This document shows, in pieces, positions 6,104-14,248 of a stretch of DNA of 22,586 nucleotides. The translations under genes and the position numbers were made by a program. Under the pieces are notes generated by a model that did no database searches, had not been told where the DNA came from, and saw nothing but the letters and a program-made list of their open reading frames with translations. Origin of the DNA: Cyanobacteria bacterium UBA11153 (lineage in GTDB: Bacteria; Cyanobacteriota; Cyanobacteriia; Cyanobacteriales; Coleofasciculaceae); assembly GCA_003511885.1 (NCBI GenBank), contig DOIX01000274.1:1-22586 (forward strand), written 5' to 3'. Every line of letters starts with the position of its first letter. Position 1 is the stretch's first letter.

Positions 6104-7741
6104 TAAATGCTTAATCAAGGTTGCTGATGATAATGGCCCTTGTAAGTGACTCCAAGGTAAAATTCGATCCGTTTCCCAATTAGTATGAACGTAAAAATTT
6201 AAGTCTGGTAAATTCCCGCGTAATTCTTTAAATGCGCGACGAAAACTTCCCAATGATTCGCCATAATGCCTAGTTAATTCTAAAAGATGGGATAAACGAC
6301 GATCTCCTCGGGAAATTAATGCCTGAATTACTGACCAATTATAGCTTTCTGGTCGAAAATCTATCCCTTGCGATCGCAATTGCTTCTGTAAGTACTGTAA
6401 TCTCTTCTCTGCTTGGGGATTTACGCCATACCACTGAAATGGTGTATGGGCTTTGGGGACAAAAGTACTGCATCCTAGGGTTAACCGCAAACCAGGGGCA
6501 GTTTTTTTGATATCTCCCATCATTTTTACTGTTTCTTCTAAGTCTGATATTTCCTCTCCGGGAATCCCTACCATCCCGTAGAGTTTGAGACTTTTTAATC
6601 CGCCAGCTTTGGCATTAATTGCGGCTTGGATTATTTCTTCGTTTTTTAGTTTTTTGTTGACAATCTGTCTCATTCTTTCGGAACCGCTTTCGACGGCAAT
6701 GGTAATCGAATGAGTATCCCGTTTCGTGAGAATTTCGGCTAACTTTTGAGTTACGGTATTCGTCCTTACAGAAGCGATACTTAATCGCACATCATCATAC
6801 TTGGGTTGAGCTAGGTAATCTAACAATACCTCAAATTCAGGATGCTGGGTTACAGATGCCCCCAATAATCCTAAGCGGTTGGTTACCTTTAATCCTCTGT
6901 CAATGGCAGGAATTAAGGAAGCCTCCACGCTTGGAGTGCGAAAGGGTAAGGTAAGATAGCTGGCTAAACAGAAACGACACATTTCTGGACAACTCCGTAC
7001 CACTTCCACCATATAGATATTTTCCCAAGCCGCCTTTTCTGTAACCACAGTCGAAGCCGATAGGGTGTTGCCTCGATAGGTTTGTTTGGTTACTGTGGCA
7101 GGAAGATTGGAATCTATCGGTTTAATGGCAGCGATCGCACCAGTTACATCATGATAATTTACCTGATACAGGCTGGGAACGTAAATTCCCGGTACTTGGG
7201 CGAGATGTCTCAGTTGAGTTTCTCGATCCGCCCCCCGCACTTCAAGATAAGCTGTAATAAAATTATCCAGTAGATTTTCCCCATCTCCCAGCAAGATGAC
7301 ATCAAAAAAGTCCGCCAAGGGTTCCGGGTTAGCTGTTAATACCGTACCGCCACCAAACACTAGAGGATGGCAATCCGAGCGTCCTTCCGATCTTAACGGT
7401 ATTGCCAAAAATTCTAATAATTTCAGAATATTGACATAATCTAATTCCCATGATATAGAATAACCTAGCAATTCTGGTCGGGCTGGTAACGGCTCGTGAC
7501 AATCAGTAAACAAGCGGCTAACTTGAAGGTGACGATGGGAAGCCAGACTAGCCCAAATTATCTGATAACCCAAGCTAGTAATCCCGACACTGTATGTATT
7601 GGGAAAGGCAAAAATTGTCCCAATTGCACCAGCTTCAGGGGTAACTGGCGTAAAAAGCAACCGTTCCGAGGTAAAGATAGCAGGAGTCACGGGTTTAGTG
7701 GCAAGAAAACGATCGGTTGAGGAGGTAGAGTTGGGGCACAA
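6083..7741 (-). CDS. Radical SAM protein, B12-binding-domain type
   Basis: This 552-residue protein has the radical SAM cluster motif C251-PEM-C255-RF-C258 within RSCPEMCRFCLASY, which binds a 4Fe-4S cluster for S-adenosylmethionine cleavage. Later core strands are recognisable as SIASVRTNTV, ITIAVESGSERMRQ and KLYGMVGIPGE. The N-terminal 200 residues, with FPNTYSVGITSLGYQIIWA and PLVFGGGTVLTANPEPLADF, resemble the cobalamin-binding-like Rossmann domain found in front of many such enzymes; no clear DxHxxG cobalamin motif was seen, so B12 may not be bound. Reaction and substrate are unknown. The family is widespread in cyanobacteria by recollection. The ATG at 7741 is divergent from the PBP gene. 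The final residues GLETRS and the stop come from a heptamer repeat. Confidence 0.85.
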   Translation of the reverse strand: MCPNSTSSTDRFLATKPVTPAIFTSERLLFTPVTPEAGAIGTIFAFPNTYSVGITSLGYQIIWASLASHRHLQVSRLFTDCHEPLPARPELLGYSISWELDYVNILKLLEFLAIPLRSEGRSDCHPLVFGGGTVLTANPEPLADFFDVILLGDGENLLDNFITAYLEVRGADRETQLRHLAQVPGIYVPSLYQVNYHDVTGAIAAIKPIDSNLPATVTKQTYRGNTLSASTVVTEKAAWENIYMVEVVRSCPEMCRFCLASYLTLPFRTPSVEASLIPAIDRGLKVTNRLGLLGASVTQHPEFEVLLDYLAQPKYDDVRLSIASVRTNTVTQKLAEILTKRDTHSITIAVESGSERMRQIVNKKLKNEEIIQAAINAKAGGLKSLKLYGMVGIPGEEISDLEETVKMMGDIKKTAPGLRLTLGCSTFVPKAHTPFQWYGVNPQAEKRLQYLQKQLRSQGIDFRPESYNWSVIQALISRGDRRLSHLLELTRHYGESLGSFRRAFKELRGNLPDLNFYVHTNWETDRILPWSHLQGPLSSATLIKHLGLETRS

Positions 7742-7955
7742 TAGTCATTGGCGAGCAATTGCGAGCTGTTTGGGATCCCAATCGAGCAATTTTGACGAAA
7801 ATAGCAGTTAAAATCGAACCAGTGGCTTCCCAGAAAACGAAATTTAACTTATATTGAATAGTCAAAGCCAAATAGGCTCTAAGCGCAGAACCCCATCCCA
7901 AGCCCGAACATAATCTCAAAGTAATGACGGCTTGTGGTGTAATTGAGGAGTGCAA

Positions 7956-10877
7956 GTGACAAATTCCATTTCCAAGCACGAAGATCCATCGATCCGAAGC
8001 AGTTCATCATTGTCAAAACAACCGATAGTAGAATCGGCTGCCAAGAGTGATGCCCAAAGCGATCGTAACCATGACTCCAGCTTAGTATCCTGTATAAGTG
8101 GATCGAATTTAAGCGGGTCAAACTTAGGTAACTTGAATTTAAACAGTTCAAATTTAAGTGGAGCAAATTTAGGTAAGTTGAATATAAAGAGTTCAAGTTT
8201 AGATGAGTCCAATCTAGGTGGATTGAATGTCAACAGTTCAAATCCCAGTGGCTCGAACTTGGGAGAACTGAACTTAAGTATACCAAGTCCAACTGACCCA
8301 AGCATAAATGAATCAAATTTAAAAGAAAATTTAAGCCCATTGGGGGATGAGGCAGAAAAGCCACCGCTTCCAGAAGCGTTAAAAAATCGGTTATTGACTC
8401 AATGCCGTCAAGGAGCAACAATGGCGATCGCAGGGATGAAGCAGATTCCAGCCGCCGTTAAGGATGCCTTGGTAGGCCCCAAACCAATATACCGTCAAGC
8501 CAAGTTTTGGGTAGGATTGGGAGTAGTAAGTGTCGGTGGAGGCGCGATCGCAATTTCCATTGCTTGGAATGCCCTAGACCAAAGTCTACCCGATAACACA
8601 GAGGATGTGTTAACTTTTGTCCGCCCAGATACAGTCACAATTAAAGCCGCAGACGGGACGATTATACAGCAAATTGGGCCAGCCACCCACGACACGCTCA
8701 AAATTTGGGAAATTCCAGAACAATTAAAACAAGCTTTCATTTCCAGCGAAGATCAACGTTTCCTAGAACATGACGGACTAGACTATCAAGGTATCCTCCG
8801 CGCTACTACCTCCAACATTGTCGCCAGAGATTTGGTGGAAGGAGGCAGTACCCTGACTCAGCAACTAGCCAGAATAGTCTACTTCGATCAAAGTAGAAGT
8901 ATGGGGCGGAAAGTCAAGGAAATGCGGATGGCCCAAAAAATAGAAGAGGATTTGACTAAAGATCAAATTATTGAGCGTTATTTGAATCTAGTTTATCTGG
9001 GATCGGGAGCCTACGGCGTGGCTGATGCCGCTTGGGTATACTTTAGCAAACCAGTCAAAGACCTGACCTTGCCAGAAATGGCGATGTTGGCAGCTTTACC
9101 ACCCGCACCCACCGTATATTCACCTCTGGTTAACGAAAAAGTTGCCAAAGAAAGACGAGATGTAGTATTGAAGCGGATGGAGGATATGAAATATATTACC
9201 GCCGCCCAAGCCAAAGACGCGATCGCAACTCCTCTCAATATTAAACCCAGCAATCCCAAACGACTAGATCGAGAAGCTTATTACTTTACCGAATACATTC
9301 AACAGGAATTACCTAAATATGTATCGAAAGAAGTATTAGCGAAGAAGGGATTAACCGTTGAAACTACTTTAAATTTAGATTGGCAAAAAGCAGCAGAAGC
9401 AGCAGTCACCAAAACCATAGAAAATAGAGGACCAGGACAAGGATTTAAACAAGCCGCCTTAGTAGCAATTGACCCCCGCAGCGGTCAAATAAAAGCCATG
9501 GTAGGTGGCAAAGATTTTTACAATCAGCAATTTAATCGCGTTACTCAAGCCCAACGTCAACCAGGTTCCACATTTAAACCATTTGTTTACGGAACAGGCA
9601 TAGCCGGAGGATTCTCCCCTTATCGAGGTTATGAAGATGCTCCCTTTATTGTCGATGGTTACGAACCGAAAAACTATGGTGGGACATTCCGAGGTTGGAC
9701 GAATATCAAAGACGCTCTCACCAAATCAGTTAATATTGTCGCCGTCAAAGCATTAATTGATATCGGATGGGATCCTGTAATTAATGTTGCCCATAAAATG
9801 GGGATAGAATCAGAACTAAAACCCACATACTCATTGGCATTAGGAGCATCAGAAGTAAATCTACTAGAATTAACCAGCGCCTACGGGACATTCGCCAATA
9901 AAGGAGTTCATGTTAAACCCCACGGGATTCGCCGGATTTTAGATCCACAAGGGAAAATAATTTACCAAGACAAATCTCAAGGAGAACAAGCCATCGATCC
10001 AGACACCTCAGCCATCATGACATGGATGATGAGGGATGTTGTTACCGATGGTACAGGAGGAAACGCTCAACTTAGCGATCGCGCCGTAGCTGGCAAGACA
10101 GGCACTTCTGATGAAGCCCGAGATCTCTGGTTTATCGGCTATATTCCCCAATTAGTCACCGGAGTTTGGCTCGGTAACGATGATAACAAGCCGACTTGGG
10201 GCGCAAGTAGTACCGCTGCCTATACCTGGAACAAATTCATGGTTAAAGCAGTAGAAAATATGAAAGTAGAGAAATTTCCAGAGCGCCCTAGCCTGGAAAA
10301 TCGCAAACCCACAATAGACATCAAAAAGCTCAAACCAAAACGCACTATTTCCAAACCAATTCCTCAAGCAGAGGATGCTTCGGACAATAATTCTGCCAAT
10401 AGTTATAACTCTCAACGGACTTATCGACGCAGCACCAGACGGAGTAGTGATGATGATAACTCCCAACGGACTTATCGACGCAGTACCAGACGGAGTTATC
10501 AACGTACTTCTGACAATAGCGATAATTCTGGATCTCAAACAAGATCTTCACGTCGCACCAGACGGACTTCTCGGAATACTACCTCAAATTCCGATGAAAC
10601 CCCACGACGAGCTACCCAAACTACCCGCCGTCGCTACTACAATCAGAGCCAATCTCAACAAACCACCGAACAACCAACCAGGCGTGCCCGTCGCCGAGTG
10701 AGGACAGAAAACTCCATTTCTAGTGGCTCATCTTCAAGATCCTCCAGCTCCCGCCGCAGATCTCAATCTTCCAGAAGTTCCAATTCTAACTCCAGTGGAA
10801 CTCCGAGATCCCAACCCCGGCTGGAATCTGCACCAGCAGCACCTCCCCCAGCACCCCCCGCATCTCGTAAATCCTGA
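7956..10877 (+). CDS. Class A penicillin-binding protein with pentapeptide-repeat N-terminus
   Basis: This bifunctional murein synthase makes and cross-links glycan strands outside the membrane. In order it has: a Ser-rich cytoplasmic segment; twelve pentapeptides (about residues 50-109); a linker; one membrane helix (184-205); a GT51 transglycosylase with SSEDQRFLEHDGLDY (catalytic Glu265), GGSTLTQQLAR and IIERYLNLVYLGSGAYG; and a transpeptidase with PGSTFKP (Ser538), SVN (591-593) and KTGTSD (Lys714). A tail of about 150 residues is rich in Arg, Ser, Thr and Gln, ending in a Pro/Ala stretch. All catalytic motifs are intact. GTG at 7956 is chosen because GAGGAG at 7945-7950 sits five bases before it; the GTG at 7950 overlaps that site. 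Length is 973 residues, longer than typical because of both ends. Confidence 0.92.
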   Translation: MTNSISKHEDPSIRSSSSLSKQPIVESAAKSDAQSDRNHDSSLVSCISGSNLSGSNLGNLNLNSSNLSGANLGKLNIKSSSLDESNLGGLNVNSSNPSGSNLGELNLSIPSPTDPSINESNLKENLSPLGDEAEKPPLPEALKNRLLTQCRQGATMAIAGMKQIPAAVKDALVGPKPIYRQAKFWVGLGVVSVGGGAIAISIAWNALDQSLPDNTEDVLTFVRPDTVTIKAADGTIIQQIGPATHDTLKIWEIPEQLKQAFISSEDQRFLEHDGLDYQGILRATTSNIVARDLVEGGSTLTQQLARIVYFDQSRSMGRKVKEMRMAQKIEEDLTKDQIIERYLNLVYLGSGAYGVADAAWVYFSKPVKDLTLPEMAMLAALPPAPTVYSPLVNEKVAKERRDVVLKRMEDMKYITAAQAKDAIATPLNIKPSNPKRLDREAYYFTEYIQQELPKYVSKEVLAKKGLTVETTLNLDWQKAAEAAVTKTIENRGPGQGFKQAALVAIDPRSGQIKAMVGGKDFYNQQFNRVTQAQRQPGSTFKPFVYGTGIAGGFSPYRGYEDAPFIVDGYEPKNYGGTFRGWTNIKDALTKSVNIVAVKALIDIGWDPVINVAHKMGIESELKPTYSLALGASEVNLLELTSAYGTFANKGVHVKPHGIRRILDPQGKIIYQDKSQGEQAIDPDTSAIMTWMMRDVVTDGTGGNAQLSDRAVAGKTGTSDEARDLWFIGYIPQLVTGVWLGNDDNKPTWGASSTAAYTWNKFMVKAVENMKVEKFPERPSLENRKPTIDIKKLKPKRTISKPIPQAEDASDNNSANSYNSQRTYRRSTRRSSDDDNSQRTYRRSTRRSYQRTSDNSDNSGSQTRSSRRTRRTSRNTTSNSDETPRRATQTTRRRYYNQSQSQQTTEQPTRRARRRVRTENSISSGSSSRSSSSRRRSQSSRSSNSNSSGTPRSQPRLESAPAAPPPAPPASRKS
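8103..8282 (+). repeat. Coding repeat: four 45-bp units giving twelve pentapeptides
   Basis: The encoded units are SNLSGSNLGNLNLNS, SNLSGANLGKLNIKS, SSLDESNLGGLNVNS and SNPSGSNLGELNLSI. Each 15-residue unit is three pentapeptides of the xNLxx type, so the segment could form about three coils of a right-handed quadrilateral beta-helix. It lies before the membrane helix of the PBP, so on the cytoplasmic side. Confidence 0.85.
10407..10496 (+). repeat. Coding repeat in the PBP tail, two 39-bp copies
   Basis: Copies at 10407-10445 and 10458-10496 differ at two bases and both encode NSQRTYRRSTRRS. The period is 51 bp, or 17 residues. This suggests a recent duplication in the basic tail. Confidence 0.85.
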
Positions 10878-10884
10878 CGTACTC

Positions 10885-10944
10885 CGCTCCGAAAAACCTA
10901 CCCAAGGCTAGATATAACTAGCCTTATGCGGACAAGTCGGAGCG
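10885..10944 (+). terminator. Nested hairpin after the PBP gene
   Basis: The outer stem cgctccga (10885-10892) pairs with tcggagcg (10937-10944). Inside it aaggctag (10904-10911) pairs with ctagcctt (10918-10925) around a six-base loop. Both stems are perfect 8-bp matches. No T-run follows, so it may be a factor-dependent terminator, an RNA-stabilising 3' structure or a small structured RNA. Confidence 0.4.
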
Positions 10945-11047
10945 TGCAGTCTAGGCCAGCAATGGCTACGTTGATTTGGTGATGACACCTACAGGTAAAC
11001 GCCAGTTTGTAGCATAGAATTAATTGAAAATCCACGACACTCAAATT

Positions 11048-11821
11048 TTAGATGTGGCTGAGGAATTGAGTGCGAATATGGGCTATGCGCGATAGTAGCT
11101 GGGGAGTGGACAGATAATTGCTTCTTGTTGCCCAGAGTAAGCGTTCCCAGCCATTGGGAACGGATAAGTATAGTTTGAGTTGTCGCATAACCAGCGGGCG
11201 ATTGTAACTTTGAAAGAAGATAGGCAACAATTCTGCCCAATTTTCGCACCGTCCTGTAATATCAAGGAGGAAGATTAGTAAGTCATCCGCTTGCCGTTCT
11301 TCCGTACTCAGTTGTATCCAATGTCGCGTCTCAAAGTCAATTAAATAGGCTGTTTCCGATTTTGGATCGTACAAAACATTGGCTAAGTGGCAGTCACCGT
11401 GGGACCAGCCTCCTGGAAAGAAATTAGTGTGGCGGGTATGGGCATGGCGAAAAGTCTTACCAGCGGCTTCCATCATCGCGATCGTTAATTCGCCTTCTTG
11501 TAACCATTGCCATAAACTTTTTCCAGGCATTGCCTGAACCCAAAATCCCCGATTGCCCTTGGTATGGCATTCAATCCGATCCCCATATAAAAGATGGAAG
11601 CAATGGATTTCCCATTGTACCCAAGCTTGGCAGTTGGGGAACATCCAAATCCGACTCCGGGAAAGTTTGAGAAAAATATTGCCAAGACCGATTGTGACAT
11701 CCATGCCAATTTTACGTCGCTTGAACCAACCAATCTCTCCGTTGATTGTCTGCGGTGAAACCACATTTACGCGCACCGCATCAATTAAATGTCCGACCAA
11801 AAATGATAGACGATCGTTCAT
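11048..11821 (-). CDS. APH/lipopolysaccharide-kinase-like phosphotransferase
   Basis: Starting at the ATG at 11821 gives 257 residues. The protein-kinase-like fold is recognised from WSHGDCHLANVLYD, with catalytic Asp143 in HGD and metal-binding Asn148, and from LIDFETRHW with Asp162. A candidate ATP-binding lysine is in NIFLKLSRSR near residue 36. It is probably a small-molecule or lipid/sugar kinase of the APH or Kdo-kinase type; the substrate is unknown. The frame stays open up to 12076, but those extra 85 residues have non-coding composition and overlap the transporter gene. An AAGGAG lies about 11 bases before the chosen start. It is the last gene of a five-gene minus-strand cluster, separated from the fourth by 181 bp, with a possible promoter of its own. 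Confidence 0.7.
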   Translation of the reverse strand: MNDRLSFLVGHLIDAVRVNVVSPQTINGEIGWFKRRKIGMDVTIGLGNIFLKLSRSRIWMFPNCQAWVQWEIHCFHLLYGDRIECHTKGNRGFWVQAMPGKSLWQWLQEGELTIAMMEAAGKTFRHAHTRHTNFFPGGWSHGDCHLANVLYDPKSETAYLIDFETRHWIQLSTEERQADDLLIFLLDITGRCENWAELLPIFFQSYNRPLVMRQLKLYLSVPNGWERLLWATRSNYLSTPQLLSRIAHIRTQFLSHI

Positions 11822-11845
11822 AGACTGGACATCTCCTTGCCAAGA

Positions 11846-11874
11846 ATTTGAAACCCTTATTCTGTATATGTCAA
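11846..11874 (-). promoter_or_regulatory. Candidate promoter for the APH-like kinase
   Basis: On the minus strand TTGACA (11874-11869) is followed after 17 bp by TCAAAT (11851-11846), four of six matches to the -10 consensus. Transcription would begin near 11839, just before the AAGGAG. This would let the kinase be expressed separately from the four upstream genes. Confidence 0.35.
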
Positions 11875-12002
11875 AACCTAATTTCGGGAGATGTCTAATT
11901 ATCTTACTTGAAAACGATCTGTTTTGAGACAGTCCATGAAAACAAGTTAATGGTTTTAAATCCCCACATTGAAAATCTATAAACCTAACTATTTTTCTAA
12001 TC

Positions 12003-12368
12003 TTATCGTGCCACCAAAATAATTCCGACGGTAATACAGCCAATCCCGATAAATTCCTTGGCGCTGATTGCCTCACGTAAAATCAAATATGCAGCTAGAC
12101 AAATTAAGACATAACGGAGCGAGGAAATTGAACTGGCAGCTATAAGTGGGATTTTGGCAACGAGCAACATCCAGAGAATAGCAGATGCAGCCCAGGAAAT
12201 CCAGGCAGTCCAGCCCCAAAATGAAATTGCACTGAGCCATAAACTTTTGGCAGTGACGGCGATTTCTGATTTGACTGCGAGTTTGAGAGCAATATGGCCA
12301 TAAACACTGCTAAAAAAGAAAAGAATCCAAATCAAACCCAGTTGTGCAGCGTTCAAAATACTTGACAT
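12003..12368 (-). CDS. SMR-like half transporter of the drug/metabolite (EamA) superfamily
   Basis: This 121-residue protein has four hydrophobic helices, at about 9-28, 43-66, 68-92 and 98-118, the size and layout of small multidrug resistance-like proteins and of ArnE/ArnF undecaprenyl-lipid flippase subunits. Such proteins work as dimers. A Glu in the first helix, the hallmark of EmrE, is not present; GHIALKLAV occupies the comparable region. AASSISSLRYVLICLAAYLI and the closing IGIGCITVGIILVAR are typical of the superfamily. Its ATG overlaps the end of the metallophosphoesterase gene by 16 bp, with GAGGT seven bases upstream of it, so translational coupling is likely. The cargo is unknown; a lipid-linked or phosphorylated metabolite fits the neighbours (inference). 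Confidence 0.75.
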   Translation of the reverse strand: MSSILNAAQLGLIWILFFFSSVYGHIALKLAVKSEIAVTAKSLWLSAISFWGWTAWISWAASAILWMLLVAKIPLIAASSISSLRYVLICLAAYLILREAISAKEFIGIGCITVGIILVAR

Positions 12369-13060
12369 AAAATTACCTCACGAGGACAATTCCAACGAAT
12401 CGGCAACGTATCACCAACGCCGCGACTGACAATTAGCGTAGTATTTTCCCGTTGAAATCGTAGGCCATTCCAACGATAAAACCAAGCCCCAGGATAGAGT
12501 CGATTGTCTTGCTGCCAGAATACCCATTGACAGCCATGTAAATGTCCAGCTAATACTAATTGATAAGATTGAGCTTGCTCAAAGGCGATGGGATTGTGGG
12601 CGCAGAGAATTTTCAGCTCGACATCCACCGCTTGAATCGGCGCTAAACAGCCATCCACCCGCACGCTAACGGATTTCAGGGGAAATGTCACAGATTTACC
12701 TTCAAGCCACCTACCACCTCCGACCAAAATGGCTCGATCGACTAATTCCACACCTACCCAACAATCGTGATTGCCCGGAATCGCCCAGACTGGTGCTAGG
12801 TCGGCAAGTTCCCGAACCGCTTGCGTTAAGATTGATAAACCCGCTCGACGATCGACCAAATCCCCTCCCAGCAAAATCAAATCTGGTTGTTCAGTTTGGG
12901 CAATGGCGATTAGATTAGCAACAATTCTGGACGATCGTCGCCAGCCTAAATGTAAATCGCTGATGTAGAGGATTTGATAGGGAGTTTCCCCACCCGTGAG
13001 ATTCACCTGCTCAATGCGGACGATAATTGCACCTTGGGAATTTAGTTCTAGTTTCGACAT
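12353..13060 (-). CDS. Calcineurin-like metallophosphoesterase
   Basis: Starting at the ATG at 13060 gives 235 residues with all metal-site motifs of the family: Asp35 and His37 in ISDLHLGW, Asp67 in LLGGDLVD, Asn97 and His98 in PGNHDCW, His155 in CAHNP, and His173/His175 in GHLHGCQ. The closing part, PGAWFYRWNGLRF with VSRGVGDTLPIRW, resembles the YkuE/YaeI-type phosphoesterases related to UDP-2,3-diacylglucosamine hydrolases. It lacks the N-terminal membrane anchor many of those carry, so it is probably cytoplasmic or peripheral. The frame extends upstream to 13261, but that part overlaps the preceding gene in another frame. It overlaps that gene by 13 bp and the next by 16 bp. Substrate is unknown. 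Confidence 0.88.
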   Translation of the reverse strand: MSKLELNSQGAIIVRIEQVNLTGGETPYQILYISDLHLGWRRSSRIVANLIAIAQTEQPDLILLGGDLVDRRAGLSILTQAVRELADLAPVWAIPGNHDCWVGVELVDRAILVGGGRWLEGKSVTFPLKSVSVRVDGCLAPIQAVDVELKILCAHNPIAFEQAQSYQLVLAGHLHGCQWVFWQQDNRLYPGAWFYRWNGLRFQRENTTLIVSRGVGDTLPIRWNCPREVILCQVF

Positions 13061-13635
13061 GATGGCGGCGCGATGGGCTGTTCGGCATTGGGTGCGATCG
13101 TTGTTTGACGTAACTCCTCGTACCAAAGGACTACCGCCAAACAACCCAGACACCAACAACGAATAAACCCCTGCCCCACAAATCCCCCAAATAGCATCAC
13201 GGCGGCTAACACGAGGACAATTTGCATGGCGGCGATAGTCCCGCCTGCGCGTTTCGTCCACTCCTGACTTGTCCGAAAGGGGTTCGCCATCCGATCTAGG
13301 GTTATTGGGAATAGAAATACCATCTGTACTTCTACAGCATAAAATGCTGGTATAGAAAGAATAATTAATGGATAGATTTGTGTTGCGATCGCAAATCCCA
13401 ATATCGGTAATGCTGCGATCGTTGTGAGTGTATATTTAATAATGCCGAATCCCTGTAGGCATTTTGGTACGGGGCGTTGGGGCTGATGACGTAGCTGCGA
13501 TAAAACTAATTCCATCCACCCTGCACCACTATAAAATCCTCCCTGCCAAGCTTTTTTTGCTTCTTGGGCGAAGGGAAGATTTGGATCGTCATATAATGCT
13601 GCTGCTTGGCGCAGTAAAGCTGTCGCCTTAGACAT
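13048..13635 (-). CDS. Membrane protein of unknown function (cluster gene 2)
   Basis: Starting at the ATG at 13635, preceded by GGAGGAG a few bases upstream, gives 195 residues. The first 60 are soluble and helical (ATALLRQAAALYDDPNLPF), followed by four hydrophobic helices at about 65-84, 88-110, 135-156 and 158-174, with a cytoplasmic-looking tail. FYAVEVQMVFLFPITLDR in the second helix region carries charged residues that may be functional. I do not recognise the family. The gene overlaps the previous one by 8 bp and the metallophosphoesterase gene by 13 bp, so the products are likely made together. A membrane partner or substrate-binding subunit of the phosphoesterase is possible (inference). 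Confidence 0.75.
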   Translation of the reverse strand: MSKATALLRQAAALYDDPNLPFAQEAKKAWQGGFYSGAGWMELVLSQLRHQPQRPVPKCLQGFGIIKYTLTTIAALPILGFAIATQIYPLIILSIPAFYAVEVQMVFLFPITLDRMANPFRTSQEWTKRAGGTIAAMQIVLVLAAVMLFGGFVGQGFIRCWCLGCLAVVLWYEELRQTTIAPNAEQPIAPPSCRN

Positions 13636-14116
13636 AAGCTCCTCCACGGACGAAACACCAATGTGCCCAAGCGAGCCAAGCCAAGCCATTCCCAAATACC
13701 AACATGCGGTGCATCAAAGTTTCAATCGGTTTGCAGCCACGATGAAAAATAAATTCGTCATAGCAAATTAGCACTGTCATATACAGTACTGTGACGATCG
13801 CTGGAATGATAAATTGATTAGGTTTTGGGCTGAGGGTTGCTCCTGACATAATTAGGAATAGAGGGACACCACCTGCCAGTGCCATCGCTTCATAGCGCCG
13901 CTCGAGTGGGGTAATTTTACGTTTTCCCTGACGGTGGTAGCGCCAATCAGCTATTCCCCCAGTCAGTGCGATCCCTGCTGCCACTATCGCCAGCCAGAAT
14001 TCCCAAGGGTATTGACTGGGGTGGTGTAGCCAGCTAAATATGGGCTGATACCAAGCCCATATTAGGCAAGATCCGATCGCAATTACCGGGATAAATAGAA
14101 GGATGAGACTTTTCAT
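13628..14116 (-). CDS. Membrane protein of unknown function (cluster gene 1)
   Basis: This 162-residue protein has about four hydrophobic helices, at about 4-22, 39-57, 78-92 and 100-118, and a fifth less certain one near 135-155. A polar, probably conserved stretch, YDEFIFHRGCKPIETLMHRM, precedes GNGLAWLAWAHWCFVRGG; the His, Cys, Glu and Asp residues there could form a metal or substrate site. I cannot assign a family. It is the first gene of the minus-strand cluster, with a candidate promoter 41-70 bp upstream, and its stop overlaps the start of the next gene by 8 bp. No strong Shine-Dalgarno sequence is seen before the ATG at 14116. Confidence 0.75.
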   Translation of the reverse strand: MKSLILLFIPVIAIGSCLIWAWYQPIFSWLHHPSQYPWEFWLAIVAAGIALTGGIADWRYHRQGKRKITPLERRYEAMALAGGVPLFLIMSGATLSPKPNQFIIPAIVTVLYMTVLICYDEFIFHRGCKPIETLMHRMLVFGNGLAWLAWAHWCFVRGGAYV

Positions 14117-14156
14117 AAAATTAATTTTCCCAGACTTAAGGATCGTTGTCTACAAA

Positions 14157-14186
14157 ATTCTATGGACAGCAATCTTTATTTTTCAA
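14157..14186 (-). promoter_or_regulatory. Candidate promoter for the five-gene cluster
   Basis: On the minus strand TTGAAA (14186-14181) and TAGAAT (14162-14157) are 18 bp apart. The leader to the ATG at 14116 would be about 33 bases. This is a pattern match only. Confidence 0.4.
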
Positions 14187-14248
14187 CTTCCTTTGAGAAT
14201 TATGGTAATTTTATCTTTCTTACCTTTTTTAACTCAAATATACCTCTA

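Noticed and set aside
7916..8305. 129-residue minus-strand frame with regular KFxPLKFELF-type repeats
   Set aside because: It is the antisense image of the pentapeptide-encoding repeat of the PBP gene.
10152..10538. Long minus-strand frame opposite the PBP 3' part
   Set aside because: Antisense shadow of the transpeptidase and Arg/Ser-rich tail; no ribosome binding site or recognisable product.
11822..12076. 85-residue N-terminal extension of the APH-like kinase
   Set aside because: Composition is non-coding and it overlaps the transporter gene; a better start with AAGGAG lies at 11821.
13061..13261. 67-residue N-terminal extension of the metallophosphoesterase
   Set aside because: It lies inside the preceding membrane-protein gene in another frame; the phosphoesterase fold starts after the ATG at 13060.
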